From: Phytophthora sp. 'mugwort'
Lineage: Eukaryota > Oomycota > Peronosporomycetes > Peronosporales > Peronosporaceae
Direction of reading: 5' to 3'
DNA: 64,000 nt
NCBI GenBank assembly: GCA_033558025.1
Contig: JAUCEF010000013.1
Span: 3,837,001 to 3,901,000, forward strand
A program made the position numbers and the translations under genes. Under the pieces are notes generated by a model that saw only the letters and a program-made list of their open reading frames with translations, was not told where the DNA came from and did not search any database. This document shows, piece after piece, positions 51,990 to 63,121 of the stretch; the stretch's first letter is position 1; every line of letters begins with the position of its first letter.

Positions 51990-53099
51990 CTACCTATTTG
52001 CGTTCACCAAAAATCGACGCCACACGTGCTCGATCAGATCATTGTTTAACTCATAGTGAAGTTCTTCGTCTTCAATGGCGCACAAAGCGTTTGCAATCAT
52101 AGTTACTGGGCTCTCGGTTGCGGTGACTGTTCTTGCAAGGCTCACCCAGTTGTCTTCGAACAGATAGTCGTGAGTCAACGAGCTGAATGGCAACTCGTCC
52201 TCAACAACCATGTTGTGGAGTATGATGCATGCCAGCATCACGTCGTTCATGGCATCCACTTTCCAGAGTTGCATGGTAGTGCCACGATTCGAAAGCGCTG
52301 CTGTAGAACTCCAAACACGCGCTCAACATCTTTCCGAACTGCATCTTGTTCGGCTGCATATCATTTGCATTGATTGCCTTGCGGGGCGCTAATACTGGAC
52401 TGAAAATTGTCCATGCTCGGTAAATTCCATCGGTCAGATAATACGCTTGGTCGTAAGTTGCTCCATTTACCATGAACTTCACTTGGGGGGCTACTCCATT
52501 CACCAAGTCGTTCAGCAAAGGAGAACGCTCAAGCACATTTAAATCATTGTTTGCTCCAGGCACCCTGTAAAACGCATGCCAAATCCACAGCGACTGAGAC
52601 GCAACAGCCTCCAGAATTACGGTGGACGTCTACTCTTTGCCTTGGAAAGCTCCTTGTTATGCGGTTGGACACTTCTTCCAACACCAATGCATACAATCTA
52701 AACTCCCATCATTCCTGGAAGCCCACGTGCAGCATTCTCCGCTAGTAAGGTCTCCAGGTCATCTTGCGTTGGCTTTCGCAAATATTCTGGACCCAGCAAG
52801 CGAATTATATTCTCGCAGAAGTACTTGAGCGACTCGAGCACGGTTGACTCCCCCATGCGTATCAGCTCGTCTAGTTTGTCTGCAGAAGCACCGTAAGCAA
52901 GCACGCGCAGTGCGCAGGTCACCTTCTGCCCCGGGAGAAACCCAAGTCGCCCAGTTACATCAGGACGCTGACAGAAATAGTCGCACTCTTCATCGTCAAC
53001 TAAAACGTTCACGATAGTCTCGAAGAGCTGCGGCGCATTCGGAATCGCCTGCGAAAGTCCTCTAACCACATTCGGCGGAGGACAGCCGTAGTATGACAC
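51990..53099 (-). pseudogene. PIF/Harbinger (ALP1/HARBI1-type) transposase
   Basis: From 53099 the protein starts MSYYGCPPPNVVRGLSQAIP, with GLLPGQKVTCALRVLAYG-like DNA-binding region (the sequence reads FLPGQKVTCALRVLAYGASA) and KYFCENIIRLLGPEYLRKPT. The catalytic triad is visible across frames: GSLDCMHW (about 52710), GANNDLNVL (about 52555) and RKDVERVFGVLQQRFRIVAL (about 52345-52290). The C-terminus has DVMLACIILHNMVVEDE. Frameshifts near 52712 and 52380-52290 and stop codons in the 52600-52690 and 52370 regions disable it. Confidence 0.85.
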
Positions 53100-53556
53100 C
53101 GGTAAGCTACAAGATCAAATCGGATGCAATCGAAGAGCATACGTACGGTCGTCGTAGGTCGGGTTCTATCTAAAGTAATCCTTCATGAAGCGTTCCCCCC
53201 CCCCACCAAACCTCTCTCTCTCTCTCGCTCCTTGCTTGCTTGTCTCCCTGCGACGGAGCCTCCGTGCTTGGCCTTGGCTTCAATGCTGTCGTCCCTGGCC
53301 ATGTAAGTTGGGTAGTACTCTTCGTCCGAGTCGTCGAAGCCGTCCAACAACGTCGCGTAGCCCCCCCCAATCCATCGTTGCTTTCGTCGCTTCGTCGCGT
53401 TCGTTGGACAAGGGATATGATTGGTCGGTGACAGTTAAAACTCGGCGTTTGAGTCTCCCGGTGGGGACACACTACCTCGACGCCGACTTATCCTAAATTT
53501 CCAGGTCTTAAAGCGGCCGATTAAGTCTGCTGATAAGTTCAACCGCTGGAGATGCT

Positions 53557-54637
53557 TAATAATGAAGAGGCACCGCTTCGGCACAGGCTGGTGCTGGATT
53601 TTCTGAGTTTATGACGAAAAACAATCAGCGTCTGTACATGTATTACGGCGCACTACAATGCACGACGGAAAAACCCGCCGTCCCTTTTTTCTACCATTAG
53701 ACTTAACCTTGTATGAAGACTTCAGCACATTTGTCGACGGGTTTTTCCGTCGTTATCTGTAACCAATTGGGGCCTATTTATCAGCAATACCGGTGTCGCT
53801 TTCCGACCCGGCGGTTGAATCGTACGACTTGTACATAACTGACAACGGGGCCCCGTGATTCACGAGTCGTGAAGAGGCCGCCACCCACAGCAGAAGTTTT
53901 GTGCCGTTTTTCTTTTTTCTAGTTGCGAGTGCCGTGCATGACCCAGGCATATTTCCAGTTTATGAGCTTCAGTGCAGTAGTGTGGAGCTCTGCGTGTGGC
54001 AGAACCCATCGAACTGGTGGATGACCTTCTTGGCACGATTGGTAACGAGGTGGATGCCGTTCATATCGAATTAAGCGTGCGGAGAGCCACCTCGAACTCG
54101 ACGCTTCGGCGTGTACAACAGGGAGGAAGGATCATGACTGACACCAACTGAGCCTCAATCTTGAGGACATCACGGCGTCGCGCGCCTGAAAAGGCACGGA
54201 CAGTTCGGACTCCGCGACTGCGTACGCCGAAGCCACAAAGCTGTTCGTTCGTGCGAGCCCTATCACAGGTCGTCGGGCCAGGCTCCTGACAGGAGTCATG
54301 CCCTTTGCCTTTCTCTCTGGTCCATCTGGTCTCCGTTCGACATGGAAAGCCACAACGAGGCCGCCACACCGCTATTACTCTTGGCTCCACTACAGCACAC
54401 GCTCTAACAGGAATGAAAATACGGTTCCCGATGAACCTATGCAGTTAGAATTCAGTATTGGCAGGCTGGTACGTTTGCAAATAGTCTGTTAGCAGTAGAT
54501 TATCTTAGAAACAAATATCGGATAATCGAGTTTGTCAGGTCCTGCTGGCTCGAAGAAAGCCAGTGCCTCGCACGCTCTTTTTGTCAATCGCCTGCTTTGT
54601 CGAGGACGAGCACAGTCACTGCCGCTCGGTCGCCTAC
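53557..54637. other. Intergenic region with inverted repeat
   Basis: No gene was recognised between Harbinger and the DEP gene. It contains the inverted repeat at 53662-53753. The right end is the promoter side of the DEP gene. Confidence 0.4.
53662..53753. repeat. 92-bp MITE-like inverted repeat
   Basis: ACGACGGAAAAACCCG at 53662 is matched by its exact complement ending at 53753, with a 50-bp AT-richer centre; no coding sequence. Confidence 0.65.
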
Positions 54638-56113
54638 ATGCGCAAGTTCTCTCGCGCCTCGTACCGCGGCGAGCGCCAGCAAGAGCCCGAGCATTTCCCG
54701 GCGCCCAAGCCGTCTCCGCTGCCGCCGGACGCCCCCGTAACCGGCCCCAAGCTCGAGCCCATCAAGCTGCCGCTGTCCATGGCAGGACTGCCGCCCGCTC
54801 CGCCGCCTATGCTGGGCCGCACCGAGAGCTACCAGAGCAAGGTCAGCAGCCGTCGCACCTCACAGGACGAGATCCGCGCACTGCTGGCGCGCACTACACA
54901 GGCGCTGGACAAGATCGTGAGTATCCGCGAATCCATGGAGGATCTCGTGGACTTTAAGCAGTTTGAGATGAAGTCGCAGCGCCAGTCGCGACCGTCGCGC
55001 GTCAGTTCCAGTATCGCAGAGCTCGCGGAGCATACCGCGCGGTCCACGCCTGCGTCCAGCTATGGCAGCACCGAGGCCTCTTCCCTCTCGGAGGACACGC
55101 TTACGACGGACAGATCAACAAACTCTACGTCCCACTCGTCTTCGTCTATTGAGGATGAGGGGGAGCACGACGTGGACAGAGATCGCGAGGATGAGAGCAA
55201 CAGAAGCTTGATTTGTAGAAGTACAGATCTGGAGGAGCAGCGCGAGCGGGAGCTCGAGGAGGCTGAAGAGGGGGATACATTCGATGAAGACCCGACTTCC
55301 AGCTCCATTATTAGCTCCATCTCGACGGTGGAGGACATCGCACCGCTGAAGGAAGCCCGACTGGAAAGACTGAAGAGTATCAACATTTCGTTTCATGAGG
55401 GACTACCAAAGGAGTTTTTCCAGTCGCTCTGCCGCTTCCTCAACTCGGCCCTGGAAATCAAGACACGACACTCAAGATTTAACTTTTACAAGGAAGCCTT
55501 TACGGGAAGCGATGCCGTTCGGGAGATGCTGGTCAGCGGATTTGCAGATGACCACCAGACAGCGACAAGGTATGGAAACGTACTGGTGAGGCTCGGATTT
55601 ATTGAACATGTGTCTCGCACGGACGACCAGCTGCACAACTCCAAGGACAACTTCTACCGATTCACCAAGGTGCTAGAATACGACGACCCGTCGGAGGCGT
55701 TTGCCTCGGACACAGCCACGCGGAGGCGCGCCTCCATTAACGCCAACAACTACCGTGAGTCGGTGCTCTCGAATGAGTCTTCAGATATGGTGGACTACGA
55801 CTTTGCGACGGCTACAGATGAAGTGCATGCGCTCGTTACGGAAGAGGCGTTGCACATGTTGGTCAAGGTGCTGCATAAAGTGTTCGAGCGCAAGAACAAG
55901 CTGCTGTTCTACAAGGGCTTCGTTGGCTGCTTCTTAGGCGCTGAAGCCGTGAATGTCATCCGCGAGATGCGCATCGCCACCACACTGATTGACGCCGTGC
56001 TGATTGGACAGGCGCTTCTGGACGAAGGCCTGATCGAACCGATCGCCACAACAGTCTCTACTTTCCAGGACAAGTATGTCTTCTACCGTCTCACGACGCT
56101 CTCATCGTCGTAA
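54638..56113 (+). CDS. Protein with two DEP domains
   Basis: The frame is open from 54563, but the first ATG is at 54638 (MRKFSRASYRGERQQEPEHF), giving 491 residues. The N-terminal half is disordered, Pro- and Ser-rich, with a short helical segment and an acidic stretch (LEEQRERELEEAEEGDTFDE). Two DEP domains follow: one in the FYKEAFTGSDAVREML region (genomic about 55400-55680) with LVRLGFIEHVS, and one around FYKGFVGCFLGAEAVNVIRE (about 55840-56100) ending KYVFYRLT. DEP domains bind membranes or G-protein signalling partners, so a membrane signalling role is likely. The gene is intact with strong G/C third positions and ends at TAA 56111-56113. Confidence 0.85.
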   Translation: MRKFSRASYRGERQQEPEHFPAPKPSPLPPDAPVTGPKLEPIKLPLSMAGLPPAPPPMLGRTESYQSKVSSRRTSQDEIRALLARTTQALDKIVSIRESMEDLVDFKQFEMKSQRQSRPSRVSSSIAELAEHTARSTPASSYGSTEASSLSEDTLTTDRSTNSTSHSSSSIEDEGEHDVDRDREDESNRSLICRSTDLEEQRERELEEAEEGDTFDEDPTSSSIISSISTVEDIAPLKEARLERLKSINISFHEGLPKEFFQSLCRFLNSALEIKTRHSRFNFYKEAFTGSDAVREMLVSGFADDHQTATRYGNVLVRLGFIEHVSRTDDQLHNSKDNFYRFTKVLEYDDPSEAFASDTATRRRASINANNYRESVLSNESSDMVDYDFATATDEVHALVTEEALHMLVKVLHKVFERKNKLLFYKGFVGCFLGAEAVNVIREMRIATTLIDAVLIGQALLDEGLIEPIATTVSTFQDKYVFYRLTTLSSS

Positions 56114-56537
56114 CCAAGCCAGTCATTTACTCGTTCAGAAAGCCACGCGGTGATGATGATGTTGGCAGTGCCTACCTGCCGTGTGCATATGAAAGCAGCA
56201 CATCTTACGCAGTTCGCTTCCGTCCAGTCAAAACGGTCCATTCGCTGTGGTTTCCAGCTTCTTCACTCGTATCAGCCGCCGTCAGAAGTTAGCTACTACC
56301 TTTTTAGAGCACGCAGCAAGATGAAACCCATTTTTGTTGTTAGCGCATATTTAATTCCACCCACCATTGCGCTCAGTCAATTACTTGTTGAGTGAGGTTG
56401 TCGTGTTCAAACCGATGCAACAAGTCAAGACTGGTTTGAATGTTTTAAAAGTACTACAAGAACATTAAAATGACATATCACGTACAGCATCCCGCATTGT
56501 TGTCAACGATTCGTTGACAATGTCTCGCGAATTCACT
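56114..56537. other. Intergenic region between convergent genes
   Basis: No gene was recognised between the DEP gene and the carboxylate transporter, which converge here. Confidence 0.4.
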
Positions 56538-58110
56538 TCAATAACGAACTGAAGCTTTGGCGGACTTGTTTCCAGTGGGGCTCACATCGAGAATCTTCTC
56601 GAGTTCCTCGTGGTTAAGGTGGGCCGCCTCCTCGAGGTCGTGGTTGTGCTTGACGTCGAAGTCCTTGCCGCAAGTTTCGGGTCCGATGAGCGTCAGTAGG
56701 AACACGTAGACGTACACAACGCCCAGGAAGATGCAAATCACCTTGCCGTACTCGTAGCGGCTCACGCCATTCTCTCCGTCCGGCAACGGGAAGTGCTCGC
56801 CAAGAGAAGCCTCGATAGTCGACGATGCTGACGAAACGAGGTTACCAAGCTGGTAGGCAGTACCGACGACTAAGGCACTGTAGGATGGTGGAGACAGCTC
56901 CATGAGGTGGATTGGGATGACACCCCACGCACCCTGGACGCAGAACTGCTCGAAGAAGGCAGCGATTATGACGGTCTCGTCACTAGTGTAGCAGTACGGA
57001 TACAGAAGAGCAGCACCAAGTACCGTCATGACGAGGATCGAAAGCCGACGACCGAAGATTTGCGAGTAGTAGCCGACAAATGTACCACCACAAATGGCAC
57101 CGAGATTGGCGACGACCTGAGTCACGGTGACCTGGTTCGCGCTGAACTCATACTGATTCTGAAGCATGGTCGGGTACAGGTCCTGTGAACCGTGAGACTG
57201 TACAATAACAAATATCACCAATTATTAGCACGGAAAACAAAATATCAACACATTATAATGCGGGAAAGCGTACCATGAAGTTAAAACCGGCCATGAGCAG
57301 CACCATGTAACAGAGTAGCAGCCAGTGGCGTTTGAGCGCGATCTTGCCCTCAGTCACGAACGTCTTGGTTATGTTGCGGTTCGCCTCACGTACTTGCTGG
57401 CGTTCCTGGAACACCTTGGTCTCGGGCAGATAGAGGCGGAAGAGGATGATGAAGACCGGCGGGCAGGCTCCGAACCAGAAGAGCGGGCGCCAGCCGTGAC
57501 TGGTAGTATTGACTAGTACGCGAGCAAACACGACAGCGAACAGGTAGCCGAAGGCGTAGCCCTGCTGCATCATACCCGAGATGATACCACGAGCAGCAGG
57601 AGGGCAGTCCTCCAGAGCAGTCGCCGCGACGTTGCCATACAGACCGCCCATGGCAATACCAAAGAGCGCGCGGACCCACAGAAACTGCGTGTACGTCTGG
57701 CAGAAGCCCGTGGCGAGCTCCAACACGATGAAGAGCATGTTGTTGACAACGAAGGGCCATTTGCGTCCCCAGCGATCCGAAGCTATACCGAAGATAATTG
57801 AGCCCACTGATCGAAGCATGAGCACGAGCGTAATGCCCCACGTGATGTCGGTCTTGGTCTTGTCAAAGGTCTCAGCCAGGTCGGAGACCGTCATGGTGAC
57901 GGTGAAGAAGTCGAAGGCGTCCCAGGACCAGGCGACGAACGCCACGAGGAACTGCAGCCATTGCATGCGGTTAAGCAGCGCCAGCACGGTGACCGGATTC
58001 TCGACCTTTGTCATGGGCGGATTAAGCGTCATGAACCGCGTCTTGCAGTACTCCTCCAACGACCGCTCCTCGTCGCTGTTGACGGGCTCAGGCGCGTGGC
58101 CTGATCCCAT
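56538..58110 (-). CDS. JEN1-type monocarboxylate:H+ symporter (MFS, two exons)
   Basis: Exon 1 (58110-57274, 279 residues) and exon 2 (57197-56538, 219 residues) are joined by a 76-nt intron with GTACGC donor and TTGTACAG acceptor, giving 498 residues. It has the major facilitator fold: six hydrophobic segments in exon 1 with the loop motif SDRWGRKW, and six in exon 2. Across the splice junction the sequence reads NFMSHGSQDLYPT, which fits the JEN signature N-x2-(S/T)-H-x-(S/T)-Q-D-x3-T exactly. That motif marks lactate/pyruvate/dicarboxylate transporters of the plasma membrane in the sialate:H+ symporter family. The termini are hydrophilic and cytoplasmic. The gene is intact. Substrate cannot be told from sequence alone. 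Confidence 0.9.
57198..57273 (-). other. 76-nt intron in the JEN1-type gene
   Basis: The intron lies exactly inside the JEN signature, after NFM. Donor GTACGC, branch-like CTAAT and acceptor TACAG fit; both exons are open only when it is removed. Confidence 0.85.
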
Positions 58111-59210
58111 GGGGTCGGCACCACCTGGTACTCAGTCTCGGATGTCATTTGAGCGACGATTACCGCAGGGTTCGGGTGTCGAAGCTGCTGCAACTTGTGC
58201 TTGATAGCTCAAATGGATACTGAAATCGTGGGAGCGGCGGAGGCTGCGCGAACTTCGAGGCGGGCCGGCCTATCTATCGACTATCTATAGACTATGAACA
58301 GGACATGTACGGACATGTATTATGAACGTCACATGATATGTCCTATTTTTTTTGTTGCAAATCGACCGCTTTATAGCCGATTTAGGCTCTATATATACGC
58401 TATATATACGACATAGCCCTTTTCTATTATATAAGCACTGTTTATTAAACAGAACGTCAGTCCGATTTGTTGTATCCCAACCTCTGTTCATATATCACAT
58501 GTTGCCGTCGATTTAGCGTCAAATCGATTCGAATGCCCATTTAACACTGGACATTCGAGGTCATCGCTATATATATAAGAGAGATTCGTGTGCCCATCTG
58601 AGAATGGAGGGGGTGAACGTCACATAAACGACCAACGGAGGTGAGCGGTTGCAAGAGCGCGTAGACACAGCAAACCCGGGTGGGGTGCCCGCGAAGCAGG
58701 ACCGCGCGGTATTTGTGGAGGCGGGCCCAGCGCCGAGCTTTCCAGGGAGCCGAGCACCGTAGCGGGCCGAGCACAGTAGCGAGCCGAGCTTAGAATAGTT
58801 CCCTCGCAGGAGCGCAGCGACTGCCTTTGCGAAGCAAAGCCCAAGAACGCGATGCCATCGGTCCTCGGGAGGGCTAGGGTAACGGGAGATGGGAGACCTT
58901 CTATACAAAACTACAATGTAAACCAAAAGTGTGACAGGGCTAGATGGGTACAACAACACATGCCTATATATAAGGAAGTGCCGACGTCCACCAAGTTTTT
59001 CGTTGTAAAAGGTCCACATACCGGACCCATCCCTTACCTCAGTATTTTCGGTATGGCCAGCATATCAAAATCATGATTTTCAAAAAATAGGAGCTAGTGA
59101 TCGACGCTTCCCTCTAGCCAGCCCCCCCACTTCGACTTCCCCCGCCCTTCCCTGGCATCTTCCCACCAATCCTGCCAGTCGTCTACTCTGCACTTTCCCG
59201 TCATCTTCTA
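58111..59210. other. Intergenic region with short tandem repeat
   Basis: No gene was recognised. At about 58740-58792 a unit near GCCGAGCACAGTAGCG is repeated two and a half times. AT-rich stretches with several TATATA motifs lie at 58390-58440 and 58570-58580. The right end presumably holds the MULE terminus, but no inverted repeat was found. Confidence 0.4.
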
Positions 59211-59817
59211 ATGAAGACTATGAGTCATGTGGAGGGCCCCAGCGAAGGCGCGAGTGCAACCTCGACTGTATCGACGGTTGCAGTGATATTACCTCGCTTT
59301 GAGGGCGAGTTTGCATTTTGGGAAAGGCTGGAGGCTGCGTTTGCCAAGTACGACGAGCATTTGTGTCGGTTGTGCTTAAATGTGGTTGTTGCTCCCTAGA
59401 ACTGAATACTGCAGGTACTAAGAGGAGACTCATCAAATCTATAAGCCACGGGCAAGCAACAAAGTTTGCCACCGAAATAGCGAGAGCCGCAAAAACCTGC
59501 CGCCCACTCGGGGAGAGACCCCGATCTGTTCGACGAGTCGCTTGTGTTCTATTCAAAGACGTACATTTGCACACATGGCTGGTAATTCAAATCGCGTTAA
59601 GAGAGCGAGCGCACGAATCACACAGTCCGAGGGATTGGATGCATGGCGAGATTGGATACTGTGTTGACTCGAGAGGATGGCGAGTACATTGCTCGGATAA
59701 CAAAGCACAACTCGACCTCCAACCACAGCATTGGTCCTGATGCATACTACTCATACGCTGAAACGCGGAAGATTGTATCTCCTGGTATCAAGCGCGTCGA
59801 TAAAACGATGTGGCAAG

Positions 59818-59888
59818 GTAACCTTTCACTTGGACTATCTACAAACTGTGATAGTTGCTAAGAATCAGTTGGGTGCTTTAATTTATAG
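59818..59888 (+). other. MULE intron 1 (71 nt)
   Basis: GTAACC...TTTATAG; splicing joins MWQ to GGSKRKEM. Confidence 0.7.
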
Positions 59889-60195
59889 GTGGCTCGAAGC
59901 GCAAAGAAATGCTACTTGAAAGAAGCCTCTGGTAAACCCATTCAGCCGAAGGATGTGGAGAATATGGTCGCTGTGATGCGGCGAGAGACTTATACTTTGC
60001 CCGACGTCAGTGTCCGTGTTTCCGAGTTGCTGACAGAATTTGGTGAAGGTCGGGGAAACGCGGTGAACATCTTCCGCGACCCAATACGAATCTCACGAGC
60101 TGTATCACCTTCCAGAGGGCGCATATGAGAAGAATGACCCGCAAGTTTCCAGAAGCCCTGTGCATGGATGCCACGCACGGGACGAACATGAACAG

Positions 60196-60311
60196 GTACG
60201 ATGTATTCAGTGTGTTGCTCTAGCTCCAGTCATGAATGTGTTGGTGACTTTCTCACAAAGTGTTTGGTTATATATTTACACTTTTTGATTGAAAATCTTT
60301 GATGCTACAAG
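60196..60311 (+). other. MULE intron 2 (116 nt)
   Basis: GTACGATG...CTACAAG; splicing joins the THGTNMNR segment to YRLFSFMVADKF, the expected continuation of the DDE core. Confidence 0.75.
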
Positions 60312-61132
60312 GTACCGTCTGTTCAGTTTTATGGTGGCAGATAAGTTCGACAGTGGGACTTTCGCTCAACATGCTTTAATCGATGGGGACGAAGCTGAAC
60401 ATGAAGAGTGCAGTCAAAAGCGTTCAAGAAGAACAATTCTGCGTGGGCGGATGTGAAAGTGGTGATTATTGATAGGGATTTTACCGAGTGGACGTACTAT
60501 CTGAGGAACTGCCAGACGCCACCGTGATTCTTTGCCATTTTCATCTCATTGACTATCTTAAACGTGAGTCAAACAAGAAAGCGTATGGATTCACGTCGTT
60601 TGAGAAAGAGCATGTCAAGAACCTTATTACGATAATGGTGCGGACGGACGACGAACTAGCTTTTGATCGCTACGTACAAGCTACTTAAGTGCTATGCAAG
60701 GAGAAACCAGCCTTTTACGCGTACCTGGAGTACAATTGGTTGAATTGCAAACCACTGTGGTGTTCTTTTTTGCGCAGGAGCATCCCACATCTTGACAATA
60801 ACACCAACAACCGACTGGAGGCTAGTTGAGGCGCTGCCAAAGATATCCTCAATCGCTGCTTGCCCGTGGACGAGTGTATTGACCACCTTCTCTTTCTTCA
60901 GCAGATCGCAGAAGATAAGTATCACTACAAGACAAAGCATGTTGGGTTTCGCTACAATACCAGATATGATGAAGAGCTCCCGATCCTCGCCAAAATTGCA
61001 ACGCACCACGCGTGAAACCTGGTGGAAAAACAGTACACGACCAGCAAAGACGCGGATTATGTAGGTGAATCAGTCAAGACGGTGTCAGAAGTATACACAC
61101 TAACAAGTACGATTTCTTCGGAACAATACGCG

Positions 61133-61202
61133 GTAAGACAAAGGTTTCGGCGGAATTTTAATCGACTGGTGATACTAACAAGACTTTATTTCTTGTGTGA
61201 AG
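61133..61202 (+). other. MULE intron 3 (70 nt)
   Basis: GTAAGACA...GTGTGAAG with a perfect ACTAAC branch motif; splicing leads into the SWIM finger. Confidence 0.75.
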
Positions 61203-62043
61203 GTGAGCTTGATCACTAATAATTGTAGCTGCATGTTTAGTCAAACGCTCTTGCTCCAGTGCCGACACATCATGTCCTTGCGCCGAGCTGACGATTCAAT
61301 TCGGTCCGCGATTCCTTTTGGCTCCATCTCTGATCGATGGTCAAATGCTGATGATTGCGAAGGAGGCGAAAATGAATCACTGGACGTAGAGATTGAGACG
61401 GTCGGAGTGATTGCTGAAGATGTCGGAATAGGCGCTAAAAAGCCGTGTTGTCGCACGATGAGAAATATAGGGCTGTCTTCGCTGTGTCGGAGGGCGTCGC
61501 AGATAAAGGGATGCGGGGGTTCGAAATGTGGCGTGAGATCTCACCTTTTGTCACCCTGCAAGCATTTGATGGATCATCAATCAGTATCCCAAGAAGTGGA
61601 TGCCATGGTGGTCGTGGTGAGGTGGTCACACGTACATTTGGTGATGATATCACCAATACCCCAATCGTAGTACGCTTGGTGGAAATGGTACCCCGATCTG
61701 TCAGCAGCAAAGAGTTATCGTAGGTGATCGCGGAGGTATTAGGCGAACGCACAGGAACAAGACACCTGGCACGGTACAAGCAGCAAAGCGAAAACTGAAA
61801 ATGGACGACACAGCGGAAAATAACCCACCGCCAGATATGGCGACGACTGAAAAGGATAGTATTGTGGATCTGATCCCTGCCAGCAGTGCATCAGGGAGGC
61901 CAAAACAAAAGACGAGTTTCAAGAAGGCGAAGAAGGCGGAGAATATTGAAGATACGATGGTATTTGTGGACACTATCGTGACTACCGGAGATGTAACGCT
62001 GGAAACCTTTGCCGAAACGGTCAAAGAAAAGACCTCTCGATAG

Positions 62044-63121
62044 CAGAGATTGTAGATTCGTTAAGCGCTAATAGACGTATGTCTGACTCCACCGCTTTCA
62101 AGCGTCCAAAAGCTTACTTGATCGCCAGTGACCCAACTCGAGCAATCATACAAATATGCGCTTCGTGCTTCCAGGTATGTACTTCAATTCTGATCACTTG
62201 ATACCAATATCACTAGCTGTGTGCTGTGATGCTATTCTCACCAATGTGCTGGTGGATTTGGTGGGATCATCACCAAACACCAACTACTCGTACTAAACGT
62301 TCAGTCTGGTGGATATCGAACGGATGAGATTATGGCATGAGGTCTCGACAAAAATTGCTAGTGCTCGAAGACTGGTTAAGTTCGCAGAGCGGCAGCTATC
62401 CATGCGGATCACGATGAGGATCTGTGTCGGCGGATCCTGCGTACAATTCCTCACATGAGCGTCGACAATATCTTCAAGGCAGCAGGACACGATCTCCCAT
62501 TCAAGGAATTGGCTGGGTATGGAGGCGAAACTGGCTGAACGATACTTGCGTTTATGCTGCAGCACTCCGCATTGCAGAAGAGGCGTCGAAGCTGGATTGG
62601 CGAAGGCCCACGCATGTACACGTGGTAGACCGAATCCACATTCAGATGGCGGACGAAATAAGAAAACGGTTCCTCGATACCAAGAATAATATTTTCAGCA
62701 AGATGCAAAGCAACTGGATTGTCTACTGTCCAGCGTATATAAACGTGAATTTCCCTCAGTGGTGTGGTATCATTATCGACATCTTTATCGGCATGGAGAG
62801 ACGTATTGCCTGGATGTACGACCCGTTTCCATTTTTGGACGAAGTTGAGGCGATAATTTTTTCATGCCAACGATGAAGTCTGCGTCTGAGATGCAAATCG
62901 AGACGTTCCCAGGATTGCTCCAGCAAGATGGCTACAGCTACGGTGTATTTACTGTACATTGGTTCGAACAGTACTTGTCGGTAGCTCGAAAAACTGTCCC
63001 GGATACGAGGATTCGGATGGTCCATGGAGTTAAGCTGGACCCCATGCAGTTGGAGTATGAGAGATATAAGCAGTTCTCAAAGCTATTTGATAGCATAGTT
63101 ACGGATACTAACATCGAATAA
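62044..63121 (+). pseudogene. ULP1-like (C48) cysteine protease domain, catalytic residues lost
   Basis: After a frameshift near 62035 a conserved-looking lead segment reads AEIVDSLSANRRMSDSTAFK, then LVKFAERAAIHADHDEDLCR and PHMSVDNIFKAAGHDLPFKE. The protease fold is seen as WLNDTCVYAAALRIAEEASK (about 62530), KMQSNWIVYCPAYINVNFPQ, then WCGIIIDI, and WMYDPF (Asp), and after a shift near 62860, LLQQDGYSYGVFTVHWFEQY (about 62915-62980), ending with TAA at 63119-63121. In ULP1 enzymes the His lies in an HW motif and the Cys in DGxxCGVF; here these read QW and DGYSYGVF. Two of three catalytic residues are therefore gone, and frameshifts break the gene. Confidence 0.7.

Larger units (their letters stand above)
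50903..53556. mobile_element. PIF/Harbinger DNA transposon
   Basis: Short inverted ends, GAGCATCTCCAGCGGT at the left and ACCGCTGGAGATGCT at the right, are flanked by TAA (50900-50902 and 53557-53559), the 3-bp duplication typical of the superfamily. Both hallmark genes are present in convergent orientation: a Myb/SANT-like protein gene (+) and an ALP1/HARBI1-type transposase gene (-). Both are damaged. Confidence 0.85.
59211..62043 (+). pseudogene. MULE transposase
   Basis: An N-terminal FLYWCH-like zinc region reads TYICTHGW, GIGCMARLDTVLTREDGEYI and KHNSTSNHSIGPDAYYSYAE (about 59560-59760), with two in-frame TAA. Introns at 59818-59888, 60196-60311 and 61133-61202 each restore the protein motif when removed. 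The DDE core has EALCMDATHGTNMNR (first Asp, about 60150), WADVKVVIIDRDFTEW (second Asp, about 60440), a frameshift, VILCHFHLIDYLKRE, and NNRLEASWGAAKDIL (Glu, about 60805). A SWIM zinc finger follows (CSCMFSQTLLLQCRHIM, about 61228). The tail, ending at 62043, has GRPKQKTSFKKAKK. At least three shifts and several stops disable it. Confidence 0.8.
59211..63121 (+). mobile_element. MULE transposon with ULP1 protease domain
   Basis: A Mutator-like element contains a spliced transposase gene (FLYWCH-like, MULE DDE, SWIM) and, downstream on the same strand, a ULP1-type protease domain. Such combinations are known from plant Kaonashi MULEs. Terminal inverted repeats were not identified, so the borders are those of the coding region. 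Confidence 0.75.

Noticed and set aside
53199..53232. C-run followed by CT repeats as a regulatory or recombination signal
   Set aside because: Simple low-complexity tract inside the Harbinger element; no further structure.
58567..59019. 150-codon minus-strand frame
   Set aside because: Covers a tandem repeat and TATA-rich DNA; no domain.
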